Source: an uncultured Litoreibacter sp. | GTDB taxonomy: Bacteria > Pseudomonadota > Alphaproteobacteria > Rhodobacterales > Rhodobacteraceae | Length of the DNA: 64,000 nt | Reading direction: 5' to 3' | Assembly: GCA_947501685.1 (NCBI GenBank) | Contig: CANMWQ010000004.1 | Span: forward strand, 62,001 to 126,000 | Part shown: piece by piece, positions 51,574-61,400 of the stretch | How positions within the stretch are numbered: position 1 is the stretch's first letter | Layout: each line of letters starts with the position of its first letter | Made by a program: the position numbers and the translations under genes | The notes under the pieces: model-generated | Told to the model about the DNA's origin: nothing | What the model saw: the letters and a program-made list of their open reading frames with translations, nothing else | Databases searched by the model: none

Positions 51574-52467
51574 ATGGCCAACCAGACACAAGCCGACAAA
51601 ATCACCAACGGCCCCGGCTTTATCGCCGCACTGGACCAATCGGGCGGCTCGACCCCGAAAGCCCTCAAACTCTACGGCGTGAACGAAGATGCCTATGCGT
51701 CCGAGTCCGAAATGTATGATCTGATCCACGCCATGCGCTCGCGCATCGCGCAAGCCCCGGAATTCACCGGTGACAAGGTCATCGGCGCGATCCTGTTCGA
51801 GATGACCATGGACCGCGAGATCGGCGGCAAGCCAGCGGGTCAATATCTGTGGGAAGACAGCGGCGTGGTGCCGTTTTTGAAGGTGGACAAGGGTCTGGAA
51901 GAGGGCTCTGACGGGGTGAAGCTGATGAAGCCCATTGCGGGTCTTGATGACCTGCTGAAACGCGCCGTTGAGGCGCAGATGTTTGGCACGAAAATGCGCT
52001 CTGTGATTGATGCCGCGTCGCGCTCCGGCATTGCGGCCAATGTGGCGCAACAGTTTGAGATTGGTCGCCAAATCCTGAGCCACGGTCTGGTGCCGATCAT
52101 CGAGCCGGAGATCACCATCTCCATCGAGGACAAGGCGGAGGCCGAAGCCATCTTGCTTGACGAAATCGGCAAACAGCTGGACATGCTCAAACCCGGCGAA
52201 GAGGTCATGCTGAAGCTGACCCTGCCCGAGACCGCGAACCAGTATAAACCGCTTGTCGATCATGACCGCGTGATGCGCGTTGTGGCCTTGTCGGGCGGTT
52301 ATTCGCGTGACGAGGCCAATGCGCGTCTGGCCAAGAATGCAGGCGTCATCGCCAGCTTCTCGCGGGCGCTGACCGAAGGTCTGGCCGCAGGTCAGGACGA
52401 CGCTGCATTCCGCAAGCAGCTTGGGGCCACGATCGACAGCATCTATAACGCCTCGGTCGCGGGCTAA
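51574..52467 (+). CDS. fba: Fructose-bisphosphate aldolase, class I
   Basis: A 297-residue class I (Schiff-base) aldolase that splits fructose 1,6-bisphosphate. Family features: FIAALDQSGGSTPKALKLYGV at the start, GAILFEMTMDREIGGKPAGQYLWEDSGVVPFLKVDKGLEEG (the VKVDKGL motif), GLVPIIEPEITI with its catalytic Glu, and EEVMLKLTLPETANQYKPLVDHDRVMRVVALSGGYSRDEAN with the Schiff-base lysine (MLKLTLPE). Type I rather than the zinc class II enzyme, so no metal is needed. It follows pgk by 149 bp. Confidence 0.96.
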   Translation: MANQTQADKITNGPGFIAALDQSGGSTPKALKLYGVNEDAYASESEMYDLIHAMRSRIAQAPEFTGDKVIGAILFEMTMDREIGGKPAGQYLWEDSGVVPFLKVDKGLEEGSDGVKLMKPIAGLDDLLKRAVEAQMFGTKMRSVIDAASRSGIAANVAQQFEIGRQILSHGLVPIIEPEITISIEDKAEAEAILLDEIGKQLDMLKPGEEVMLKLTLPETANQYKPLVDHDRVMRVVALSGGYSRDEANARLAKNAGVIASFSRALTEGLAAGQDDAAFRKQLGATIDSIYNASVAG

Positions 52468-52622
52468 GCCCACCCACAACATTTTGAGCAGGTTCACGCC
52501 ACAGGCGTGAGCTTTTGCGCGGATGGGTCATTTTAGGGATTCACACAGCGAATCACCTCGCCTATATTGATGTGAAGCCGCTGGACACAAAGCGGCGCAT
52601 AAAAAGCAGGCTCTATAACCCC

Positions 52623-52925
52623 ATGTCCTCCACGCGCAGCTCGCCCGGGCTCACCTCATTGCTGATGTTTTGCTTGCTGATGTGCTTGAGCGCATATTTC
52701 ACCTTTGCCGCCGTGCAAGGCGATTTCGGCATCTTCCGCCGGGTGCAGGTTGAGGCCGAGGTGCAAACCCTGCGCGCCGAATTGGACGCGCTGGAGGCCG
52801 AAGTGGCCGAGATGCGCAACAAGACCCGCCGCATGTCTGACGGCTATCTGGATCTGGACCTGCTGGACATGCAGGCCCGCGAAATCCTTGGCCTGATGCG
52901 CGCCGACGAAATCATCATTCGCTGA
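52623..52925 (+). CDS. ftsB: FtsB/DivIC family septum formation initiator
   Basis: A 100-residue divisome protein. A transmembrane helix (about 11-30: LTSLLMFCLLMCLSAYFTFAAVQG) is followed by a periplasmic coiled coil (QVEAEVQTLRAELDALEAEVAEMRNKTRRM, about 42-71) and a C-terminal DLLDMQAREILGLMRADEIIIR, the conserved end of the family. It links FtsL and FtsQ in the division complex. It sits just upstream of the pdh operon, a common Rhodobacterales order. Confidence 0.9.
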   Translation: MSSTRSSPGLTSLLMFCLLMCLSAYFTFAAVQGDFGIFRRVQVEAEVQTLRAELDALEAEVAEMRNKTRRMSDGYLDLDLLDMQAREILGLMRADEIIIR

Positions 52926-53048
52926 ACCACGTTTTTTCGGAACCGCCGCACGGCCCGTGCGTTTGGCATGGAGGAGAGCTATGCTTTTGCCGCATGGCAG
53001 TTCTGAAAAGATCTGGACGTGCAATTCAGAAGATGCTCTGATAGATAA

Positions 53049-53066
53049 TAGTTTAACGTTAAACTA
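53049..53066. promoter_or_regulatory. Perfect 18-bp palindrome upstream of pdhA
   Basis: TAGTTTAACGTTAAACTA is fully symmetric with a central CG, and its core TTAACGTTAA fits TTAnCGnTAA, the same pattern as before gap1 and gap2. It ends 27 bp before the pdhA GTG, where it could block transcription start or elongation. Confidence 0.7.
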
Positions 53067-53093
53067 CTTTTGAAATCTGGGAGGACGACGCGC

Positions 53094-54095
53094 GTGGCCG
53101 CTAAGAAATCTGCGAAGAAACCGAATGTCTCCAAGGACGAGCTTTTACAATATTACCGCGACATGCTGCTGATACGCCGTTTTGAGGAAAAGGCGGGCCA
53201 GCTTTACGGAATGGGGCTCATCGGCGGGTTCTGCCACCTCTATATCGGCCAAGAGGCCGTTGTTGTCGGTCTGGAAGCCGCGGCCAAAGAGGGCGACAAG
53301 CGCATCACCTCCTACCGCGACCACGGCCATATGCTGGCCTGTGGCATGGACCCCAAAGGCGTCATGGCCGAGCTGACGGGCCGCGAAGGCGGGTATTCCA
53401 AAGGCAAGGGCGGCTCCATGCACATGTTCTCCAAGGAGAAGCATTTCTACGGGGGCCACGGGATTGTCGCAGCACAGGTGCCATTGGGCGCGGGGCTGGC
53501 GTTTTCCGACAAATACAAGGGCAATGACAACGTCACCTTCACCTATTTCGGCGACGGCGCAGCCAACCAGGGCCAGGTCTACGAGGCCTATAACATGGCC
53601 GAGCTGTGGGACCTTCCGGTGGTGTTCGTGATCGAGAACAACCAATATGCGATGGGCACATCGACCAAGCGCTCCACCAAATCACCCTCCTATTGGGAAC
53701 GCGGTGCCGCTTACGGCATTGAGGGCGAAGAGGTTGACGGCATGGACGTGCTGAAGGTCAAGGAAGCCGGCGAAAAGGCCGTCGCCCACTGCCGCGCGGG
53801 CAAGGGGCCGTATATTCTGGAGATCAAGACATACCGCTACCGTGGGCATTCCATGTCCGACCCGGCCAAGTACCGGACGCGCGAGGAAGTGCAAAAGATG
53901 CGCGACGAGCGCGACGCCATCGAGCAGGTCCGCGACATGTTGCTGACCGGCAAACACGCGTCTGAAGACGAACTGAAAGCGATCGACAAAGAGATCAAAT
54001 CGGTGGTGAACGAGGCCGCCGAGTTCTCCAAAGAAAGCCCGGAGCCCGCATTGGACGAGCTTTACACAGACATTTACATGGAAGCGGAGGCTTAA
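53094..54095 (+). CDS. pdhA: Pyruvate dehydrogenase E1 component, alpha subunit
   Basis: A 333-residue TPP-binding subunit that decarboxylates pyruvate. Core motifs: YYRDMLLIRRFEEKAGQLYGMGLIGGFCHLYIGQEAVVVG, then TSYRDHGHMLACGMDPKGVMAELTGREGGYSKGKGGSMHMFS, the TPP motif GDGAANQGQVYEAYNMAELWDLPVVFVIENNQYAMGT, and the phosphorylation-loop-like YRYRGHSMSDPAKYRTREEV. GTG 53094 with GGGAGGA upstream is the likely start. It precedes pdhB by 3 bp. Confidence 0.96.
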   Translation: MAAKKSAKKPNVSKDELLQYYRDMLLIRRFEEKAGQLYGMGLIGGFCHLYIGQEAVVVGLEAAAKEGDKRITSYRDHGHMLACGMDPKGVMAELTGREGGYSKGKGGSMHMFSKEKHFYGGHGIVAAQVPLGAGLAFSDKYKGNDNVTFTYFGDGAANQGQVYEAYNMAELWDLPVVFVIENNQYAMGTSTKRSTKSPSYWERGAAYGIEGEEVDGMDVLKVKEAGEKAVAHCRAGKGPYILEIKTYRYRGHSMSDPAKYRTREEVQKMRDERDAIEQVRDMLLTGKHASEDELKAIDKEIKSVVNEAAEFSKESPEPALDELYTDIYMEAEA

Positions 54096-54098
54096 GAC

Positions 54099-55457
54099 AT
54101 GGCGACTGAAATCCTGATGCCCGCCCTCTCGCCGACCATGGAAGAAGGCACCTTGGCCAAATGGCTCGTGAAAGAGGGCGACACCGTGTCCTCCGGCGAC
54201 ATTCTGGCCGAGATCGAAACCGACAAAGCCACGATGGAATTTGAAGCCGTTGACGAAGGCATCGTAGGCAAAATTCTAGTGGCCGAAGGCACTGAAGGCG
54301 TGAAAGTGAACACCGCCATTGCCGTCATGGTCGAGGAAGGCGAAAGCGCCGACGACATTAAAGAGGCCAAACCAGCCGACGCGCAGGCCGCCCCGGATGA
54401 GCCTGCGGCTGCGGCCCCTGCCGCACCTGTAGCCGTGGTCACCCCAGCGGAGATGGACATTCCCGAAGGCACCGAAATGAAGCCCACGACCGTGCGCGAA
54501 GCACTGCGCGACGCCATGGCCGAAGAGATGCGGGCCAATGACAACGTGTTCTTGATGGGTGAGGAAGTTGCCGAATATCAGGGCGCGTACAAAATCTCGC
54601 AAGGTTTGCTGGACGAGTTCGGCGCACGCCGCGTGATCGACACGCCCATCACGGAGCACGGGTTTGCCGGGATCGGCGTGGGGGCTGCTTTTGGTGGTCT
54701 GAACCCAATCGTCGAGTTCATGACCTTCAACTTCGCCATGCAAGCGATTGACCACATCATCAACTCCGCCGCCAAGACGCTTTACATGTCTGGCGGTCAA
54801 ATGGGCGCGCCGATTGTGTTCCGTGGCCCGAACGGTGCCGCAGCCCGCGTCGGGGCGCAGCACAGCCATGATTACGCGTCTTGGTACAGCCAAGTGCCGG
54901 GTTTGAAAGTGGTCATGCCCTATTCCGCAGCCGACGCCAAAGGCCTGCTGAAAACCGCGATCCGCGACCCGAACCCGGTGATCTTCCTGGAGAATGAAAT
55001 TCTCTACGGCCAAAGCTTCGACGTGCCCGTGATGGACGACTACACCGTGCCGTTTGGCAAAGCCAAGATTTGGCGCGAAGGCAGCGATGTCACCATCGTC
55101 AGCTTTGGCATCGGCATGAAATATGCGCTGGAGGCTGCGGATGAGCTGGCCAAGGAAGGCATCTCTGCCGAAGTGATTGACCTGCGGACATTGCGCCCTC
55201 TCGACATGCCGACAGTGATAGAAAGCGTAAAGAAAACAAACCGTTGCGTGACCGTCGAAGAGGGCTTCCCGGTCTGCTCCATCGGTAGTTATCTCAGCGC
55301 CCAGATCATGACGGAGGCGTTCGACTACCTCGACGCGCCCGTTTTGAACTGCACCGGTAAGGACGTCCCCATGCCCTACGCCGCCAACCTCGAAAAGCTT
55401 GCGCTGACCACGACGAAAGAAGTCATGGACGCCGTCAAAGCCGTCACCTACCGCTAA
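54099..55457 (+). CDS. pdhB: Pyruvate dehydrogenase E1 component, beta subunit with N-terminal lipoyl domain
   Basis: A 452-residue E1-beta. Residues about 1-80 form a lipoyl domain (lipoyl-lysine in [15 protein letters not shown], near residue 43), followed by an Ala/Pro linker ([15 protein letters not shown]) and the transketolase-type beta domain from about 125 ([71 protein letters not shown]). A lipoyl-bearing E1-beta is typical of alphaproteobacteria. It is 3 bp after pdhA and 12 bp before pdhC. Confidence 0.96.
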   Translation: MATEILMPALSPTMEEGTLAKWLVKEGDTVSSGDILAEIETDKATMEFEAVDEGIVGKILVAEGTEGVKVNTAIAVMVEEGESADDIKEAKPADAQAAPDEPAAAAPAAPVAVVTPAEMDIPEGTEMKPTTVREALRDAMAEEMRANDNVFLMGEEVAEYQGAYKISQGLLDEFGARRVIDTPITEHGFAGIGVGAAFGGLNPIVEFMTFNFAMQAIDHIINSAAKTLYMSGGQMGAPIVFRGPNGAAARVGAQHSHDYASWYSQVPGLKVVMPYSAADAKGLLKTAIRDPNPVIFLENEILYGQSFDVPVMDDYTVPFGKAKIWREGSDVTIVSFGIGMKYALEAADELAKEGISAEVIDLRTLRPLDMPTVIESVKKTNRCVTVEEGFPVCSIGSYLSAQIMTEAFDYLDAPVLNCTGKDVPMPYAANLEKLALTTTKEVMDAVKAVTYR

Positions 55458-55469
55458 GGAGAGCCGGAT

Positions 55470-56759
55470 ATGCCTATTGAACTGCTCATGCCCGCCCTCT
55501 CCCCCACGATGGAAGAAGGCACGCTGGCCAAATGGCTGGTGAAGGAAGGCGACACCGTGGCCTCTGGCGACGTGATGGCCGAGATCGAAACCGACAAAGC
55601 CACCATGGAATTTGAAGCCGTGGATGAAGGTGTGATCGGCAAAATTCTGGTCGAAGAAGGCACCGAGGGCGTGAAAGTGAACACGCCGATTGCGGTGATC
55701 CTGGAAGACGGGGAAAGCGCAGATGATATTGGAGCGACCTCTGCGCCGAAGGCCGAGGCCGCCCCAGCTGCGGCACCTGCCGAGGCTCCCAAAGCCGAGG
55801 CCGCAACCGCCAGTGCGCCAGCACCTGCAAAGGACGGCGACCGCGTATTCGCGTCGCCTTTGGCGCGCCGGATTGCCAAGGACAAGGGGTTGGACTTGTC
55901 GCAGATCAGAGGGTCTGGACCTAAGGGCCGGATCGTCAAAGCCGATGTATTGGATGCCAAGCCGGGCGCAGCCCCTGCCCCCGCAGCATCCGCACCTGCC
56001 GCAGCAGCTCCGGCAGCAATGGCCACTGGCCCCGCGACAGACGTGGTGCTCAAGACCTATGCCGACCGCGACTACAAAGAAGTGCCGCTGGACGGCATGC
56101 GCAAAACCATCGCCGCCCGTCTGACTGAGGCCAAACAATCCGTGCCGCATTTCTACCTGCGCCGCGACATTGAGCTGGACGCTTTGCTGAAATTCCGCAG
56201 CCAGCTGAACAAGTCGCTGGAACCACGCGGCATCAAACTGTCGGTCAACGACTTCATCATCAAGGCCTGCGCTCTGGCGCTGCAACAGGTCCCTGACGCA
56301 AACGCCGTCTGGGCCGGAGACCGCATGTTGTCGCTGAAACCCTCCGACGTGGCCGTCGCCGTGGCCATCGAAGGCGGGCTCTTCACCCCGGTGCTGAAAG
56401 ACGCGGAGATGAAGTCTCTGTCGGCCTTGTCCGCCGAGATGAAAGACCTCGCAAGTCGCGCCCGCGACCGCAGGCTGGCCCCGCATGAATACCAAGGCGG
56501 CAGCTTTGCAATCTCCAACCTCGGCATGTTCGGCATCGACAATTTTGACGCCATCATCAACCCGCCACATGCCGCAATTCTGGCTGTAGGCGCTGGGGCG
56601 AAGAAACCGATTGTCGGAGAAGACGGCAAGGTGAAAGTGGCCACAGTGATGTCCACGACCTTGAGCCTAGATCACCGCGTGATCGACGGCGCACTGGGGG
56701 CAAACCTTCTGAACGCCATCAAGGACAACCTCGAAAACCCTGTGATGATGCTTGCCTAA
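55470..56759 (+). CDS. pdhC: Dihydrolipoamide acetyltransferase (pyruvate dehydrogenase E2)
   Basis: A 429-residue E2 that transfers the acetyl group to CoA. Order: lipoyl domain (about 1-80, [15 protein letters not shown]), Ala-rich linker, peripheral subunit-binding domain (about 127-165: [35 protein letters not shown]), a second linker, and the catalytic trimer-forming domain ending with [27 protein letters not shown], where DHRVIDG carries the catalytic His. Its lipoyl domain is nearly the same as that of PdhB. It is the last gene of the operon; no E3 (lpd) gene follows before the terminator. Confidence 0.97.
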   Translation: MPIELLMPALSPTMEEGTLAKWLVKEGDTVASGDVMAEIETDKATMEFEAVDEGVIGKILVEEGTEGVKVNTPIAVILEDGESADDIGATSAPKAEAAPAAAPAEAPKAEAATASAPAPAKDGDRVFASPLARRIAKDKGLDLSQIRGSGPKGRIVKADVLDAKPGAAPAPAASAPAAAAPAAMATGPATDVVLKTYADRDYKEVPLDGMRKTIAARLTEAKQSVPHFYLRRDIELDALLKFRSQLNKSLEPRGIKLSVNDFIIKACALALQQVPDANAVWAGDRMLSLKPSDVAVAVAIEGGLFTPVLKDAEMKSLSALSAEMKDLASRARDRRLAPHEYQGGSFAISNLGMFGIDNFDAIINPPHAAILAVGAGAKKPIVGEDGKVKVATVMSTTLSLDHRVIDGALGANLLNAIKDNLENPVMMLA

Positions 56760-56784
56760 ACGCCAATCTTCAAAACGCAAAAAA

Positions 56785-56816
56785 GGCCCTCCGCAGATAT
56801 GCGGAGGGCCTTTTTT
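56785..56816. terminator. Strong bidirectional terminator between pdhC and cysE
   Basis: GGCCCTCCGC (56785-56794) pairs with GCGGAGGGCC (56801-56810) around AGATAT, flanked by AAAAAA on the left and TTTTTT on the right. It serves convergent pdhC and cysE. Confidence 0.95.
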
Positions 56817-56835
56817 AATACGCTATGTGAATGGG

Positions 56836-57645
56836 TTACACCTTGCCAGACAGCAGCTGATCCATGGACAAGGCAGGCTGCGAACACCCGGCCTCACCAA
56901 CAATCTTAGCAGGCACCCCGGCGACAGTTTTCATCGGAGGCACCGGCTCCAAAACCACCGACCCCGCCGCAACCCGCGAGCATTGCCCGACGGTAATATT
57001 GCCCAGCACTTTCGCGCCCGCGCCGATCAGAACCCCATCCTCAATCTTGGGATGGCGGTCATCATCTTCCTTACCTGTCCCGCCCAGCGTCACCGAATGC
57101 AGCATGGAGACATTATCCCCCACCACCGCCGTCTCGCCAATCACAATGGAATGCGCGTGGTCGATCATGATGCCCCGGCCAATCCTGGCCGCCGGGTGTA
57201 TATCAATACCAAACATCTCGCTGACCCGCATCTGGAAGAAATAGGACAGGTCCTTGCGGCCCTGCTTCCAGAGCCAATGCCCGACCCGGTAGGCCTGGAT
57301 CGCCTGAAATCCCTTGAAATAGACCAAAGGTTGCAGGAAACGGTGGCAAGCGGGGTCGCGCTCGAACACGGCCATAATGTCGGCCCGCGCGGCCGCCCCA
57401 AGCTCCGGGTCGGCGCGGTAAGCTTCATCCGAAATTTCGCGCAGGATCTGCGCCGACATCTCCGCAGAGGCCAGCTTTTCGGAAATCCGAAACGACAAGG
57501 CCCGCTCCAGCGACTTGTGATGCAGAATCGTGCCATGAAGCAGCCCGCCCAAAAGCGGCTCTGTGGCAATCGCAGCGCGCGCCTCGTCCGAAATCTGCTG
57601 CCAGACCGGGTCAATTTCCGAGAGTTTGGTGCTCTGGTGCTGCAT
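56836..57645 (-). CDS. cysE: Serine O-acetyltransferase
   Basis: A 269-residue CysE that acetylates L-serine, the first step of cysteine synthesis; its product is the substrate of CysK encoded at 7.8 kb. The N-terminal helical domain precedes a left-handed beta-helix of hexapeptide repeats (about 145-245): DIHPAARIGRGIMIDHAHSIVIGETAVVGDNVSMLHSVTLGGTGKEDDDRHPKIEDGVLIGAGAKVLGNITVGQCSRVAAGSVVLEPV. The catalytic His is in MIDHAH. The C-terminal tail ends LLSGKV. Divergent from the GTA end. Confidence 0.95.
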   Translation of the reverse strand: MQHQSTKLSEIDPVWQQISDEARAAIATEPLLGGLLHGTILHHKSLERALSFRISEKLASAEMSAQILREISDEAYRADPELGAAARADIMAVFERDPACHRFLQPLVYFKGFQAIQAYRVGHWLWKQGRKDLSYFFQMRVSEMFGIDIHPAARIGRGIMIDHAHSIVIGETAVVGDNVSMLHSVTLGGTGKEDDDRHPKIEDGVLIGAGAKVLGNITVGQCSRVAAGSVVLEPVPPMKTVAGVPAKIVGEAGCSQPALSMDQLLSGKV

Positions 57646-57750
57646 GACAATCTCCTTTGCCTCAGGCTGCTACAGCAAACCAAACTTGGGAGCAAAGCAC
57701 AATGCCAGCGCCGCACAGTCTCGTGAGGTCGACAAAACCCCTCAAGATCC

Positions 57751-58464
57751 CTAATCGCCTAACGGCAAATCAAACCGCATCAAGTGAATGGCCAACCGCA
57801 CCGATCCGCCCGTAAAGCTGCCTCCGTTGGCGGTCAGATCAAGCCGCGACGCGCTGTAATAGGTCACGGGCTGTCCCGTCAGCCCTCGGAGCCACGACCC
57901 AGCGCCCAAACCAAGCCCGTCACCATAGCGCGTCGCAGACCCGTCAACGCCCAATGACCAGTCACTCAGATCACCAGTAATGGGCTGCAACACCCGGCCC
58001 GTCACGCCCCAAACGCTCGTATGGGACGGGATAACGAACCCGGTTTGCTCGAACGTACCGCCAGTGAAAACATGGTCAATCTCGACAATATCCGCATGCA
58101 TCGCCGCTTGGTTCTTGGACAGTGCAACAGCATTGTCGATCCACGTATCTCCTGTGAACGTCAGACGTCGGAACTCGTCAGAAACCCAGATCTCCCAGCC
58201 CGGAAGCGGTTGAAAAAACGCCCAGGCACCGTTGAGAAAACTAGTGACCTCTCCGTCATGGTCCTGCCAGTCATTTACCCCACCAGCAGGGATCAGATAT
58301 GTCTCCCCCTCGCTGACCACCAAAGGCGGCGATTGGAGCGTCCGGCTTTCGGCAGTGACCTGCACCATGGCGTCCACCCGCGCCAACGCCTCATTTACCG
58401 TTATATGTTTTTGCGCCTGCGCGGCGGCGACGAATGGCAGGTGCAATCTTGCTGAATCAGGCAT
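57751..58464 (-). CDS. DUF2793 domain protein downstream of the GTA cluster
   Basis: A 237-residue protein starting MPDSARLHLPFVAAAQAQKHITVNEALARVDAMVQVT, the DUF2793 signature, with GETYLIPAGGVNDWQDHDGEVTSFLNGAWAFFQPLPGWEIWVSDE. DUF2793 proteins occur in phage-like tail regions of Rhodobacterales and are probably fibre- or capsid-surface proteins. The start ATG 58464 overlaps the GTA g15 stop by 8 bp, so it is translationally coupled to the GTA genes. The C-terminal half is beta-rich and has no recognised domain. Confidence 0.85.
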   Translation of the reverse strand: MPDSARLHLPFVAAAQAQKHITVNEALARVDAMVQVTAESRTLQSPPLVVSEGETYLIPAGGVNDWQDHDGEVTSFLNGAWAFFQPLPGWEIWVSDEFRRLTFTGDTWIDNAVALSKNQAAMHADIVEIDHVFTGGTFEQTGFVIPSHTSVWGVTGRVLQPITGDLSDWSLGVDGSATRYGDGLGLGAGSWLRGLTGQPVTYYSASRLDLTANGGSFTGGSVRLAIHLMRFDLPLGD

Positions 58465-61400
58465 CAATATTCTTCCTTGCAAAGGGCCCAGGCCCGAAAC
58501 TTTGTGAAATCTGCGCGACATGCACCTCAAACGGCGAGACCACGCCGTCCAAAGCGACAAGCGCATTTGGGTAGCTCCATTCGGGCTGCGTCGTTGTGAC
58601 CTCGCGCAGAACCGTGCCGTCTTTGACGATCCGGATCAGGTAAGCTTCCACGTCTTCGCCCAGCGGCACCTCGACCGAGGCCCAACTGTCCCCATCAATC
58701 CGCGTCCGGCGAACCCACTTCATCTCCCAGCCACTGCTCGTAGGCGCAACACGCAAATGCGCCGGCGCGTATGGCCTCAGCCCGATCCCCGGAAACGCCT
58801 CGACATAATGCCGGTATGATGGATCATCCAGCGGCCTGAGCCCCGGCCCGACACGGTAATGGCGCACGAGATCACGTTGCGCGAGACCGTGCTCCAGCTG
58901 CTCCGGGCCGCCATCAAGCAAAACAACCCGGCTGCCAACGGGCCAGACCTCAGGCATAATCCCGTCGGTTCCGGCCTGGCCGCGCAACAGCTCGGACAGC
59001 TCATATGTATTCGGCCCGACGAGATCTGCTTGCGCGAATTGCAGCACCTCCCACAGCGTCGAAGACCCGTCGCCGATAGCCAGCGCGTTTCGTCCCGCCA
59101 GCACATCTGTCCGGCTGGCGGAGCTCAGGACGCCGTCTTGCAAAACAACCCTAAAGGGTTGCCCAAAGGACCACCGCCCACTTTGCGCAGCTATAAGCGC
59201 GGTCGTGGTGAGGCCAATCGTGGATGGCCGCTCGATCAGTGCGTTAAGCGCGTAGCCTGCATCCTCCACCGCGTCATACACCGCCGCTGAGCCGGGCCAA
59301 GGGTTGGCAGACACCGCAATATAGGGCGCGTGAGGCACCTCGTCGCCACGCAACAGCGGAAGGTCCATAAACTGCGCGGTGATCGGGATCGGCACGCTGA
59401 ACGCGCGAGGGATTGGCGTGGTTTCAACACTCTGGCTGGGAACGTAAAGCTGACGCTCGATCCGTGTGGCCTCCAGCAGACGCGCGCCCGAGGCCTCGAC
59501 CCGGTCAACGCGGTATTCCGCCCCTGCCCCGTCCTCGTCCAAAAGCTGCACCGTGTCGCCCGCCCGGATCTCGCTACGTGACGGAGGCACGCTGATCCGA
59601 ACACTCTCCCGCGCCACCCGCGCCTCAGACAGCCAGCGCTCCACGACGCTATTGGCCTCAGGGCGGGTCAGGCTCAATGGCACTTCGTTATGTGTGGTCT
59701 GCGCGGTCGTGTCCCTCGGAAACCGGGCTGACACCAGACGGCTTTCAAACGCCCCGTCTCCAGCCGAATAGCCCAAACGCACCTCGCCCACGACCTCAGC
59801 CTCCGGGGCGCGGATGGCCTCAAACACGGCCTCGCCACCATCGCTCAGAACATGGTCCTCTGCGCGCAACACATGGCTCTCAGCAAGGCTACGGTTGCGA
59901 AACACCAGCCGCCCACCGGCCTCAATCGCGTCAATAGCATAGGTCACCATCAGCGTCTGAAGGCTGGCGCGAGGGCTCTCGCTATCGGCCACGATGAAGC
60001 CCCGAACGACCCCGTGCAGCGCGCTGACGTCATATTCTGTGACGCCTGCCCTTTCGCACAGCTCCGCCACCACGGCGGCCAAAGACTGGTTGCTGCTGCG
60101 GCCGGTGATCCAATGCCCGGTCAGGTAATTTTCACCATCGCTCCAGACGGCACGGTTGTTCGGGAAGTCAGGCCAAGGCCGCGCGTCCCAGGCCCAGACA
60201 TGCGTCTTCGACATATCCACCATCGGGCCGCCATACACCTCCGACACCGGGTTATTCTCCGCCTCAACATAAAACTCGGAATAGGCGCGCAGGAACTGGT
60301 GCTGAATATAGTCGTCCCGCGCCCCGGAGCTGAAATGCGGCAAGGCGCTTTCGCTCGACTTCGCGTCGACAAATTTGTTTGGCTCATTGGACCCTTTGTC
60401 AATCGCCGCACAGCCCAGCTCTGTGAACCAGATCGGCTTGGAGCCTGGCACCCAGTCCGAGGGCGTCTCGGAGCGCACCCCGCCAATCCGGTCATGATGG
60501 GCATTGCTCCACCAGCCCTGAATGTCCTTGTAACGGAATACCCAATCCTCGCCATAAGCCACGTCAGAGATTGGACGGCGCAGCTGCAACGCGCGGTCCT
60601 CGGGGCTGGCGTAAAACCAATCATACCCCTCACCGCCCGCGAAATTGCCCTTCAGATACTCCGGGTCATACAGGGTGCGGAACCCCGCATCCGCATGGCC
60701 GTCGCCATCACGCCAATCCGACAGGGGCATGTAATTGTCGATGCCCACAAAGTCGATTGCATCATCCGCCCAAAGCGGGTCCAGATGAAACAGAACGTCG
60801 CCAGAGCCGTCCTGTGGCTGATAGCCAAAATACTCCGACCAATCCGCCGCGTAGCCAATCTTGGCACCGGGCAACAGAAGCTTCACATCCGCCGCCAAAG
60901 CGCGCAACGCTTCTACCGCCGGGAACCCACCCGCCGCATCCCGGATCTGGGTGAGACCTCGCATTTCAGAGCCGATGCAGAACGACCCCACGCCGCCCGC
61001 CGCAGCGCAAAGCGCCGCATAATGCAGGATGAACCGCCGATAGGAAAACTCTGCTGGACCGGTATAAATCACCCGCTTATTGGCAATCGCAAAATCCGAC
61101 GGCACAGCCGTCCCCATAAACGCCGCAACCTCCGCCTCCGCCGCAGCCGTCCCATCCGTCGAGCCCACCTGCCCCGGCCCCACATTGCTGGTGATCCGCC
61201 CTCGCCACGGCAATGCCGGCTGGCTGGCGGACCCCGTCCACGGGTCCAGCAACGCGTTGCCCTCCAGCACCTCCATCAGCAGGAACGGATAAAACATCAC
61301 GTCTTGGCCTGCGTCCCGCAGCGCCTCAATGGCTTCCACCACCGACGCATCGCTGGGCGTGCCACCATAAACAGGCCGCCCGTCAATCTGGTCCACTTCC

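Noticed and set aside
40599-52467. Calvin cycle operon (tkt, gap, pgk, fba)
   Set aside because: No Rubisco or phosphoribulokinase, the aldolase is class I, the genes have separate terminators and other genes lie between; ordinary glycolysis, gluconeogenesis and pentose phosphate roles fit.
54276-56570. Long 764-codon minus-strand open frame opposite pdhB and pdhC
   Set aside because: It is the antisense shadow of two well-supported genes; its His/Asp-rich translation has no domain, and long antisense frames are common in GC-rich coding DNA.
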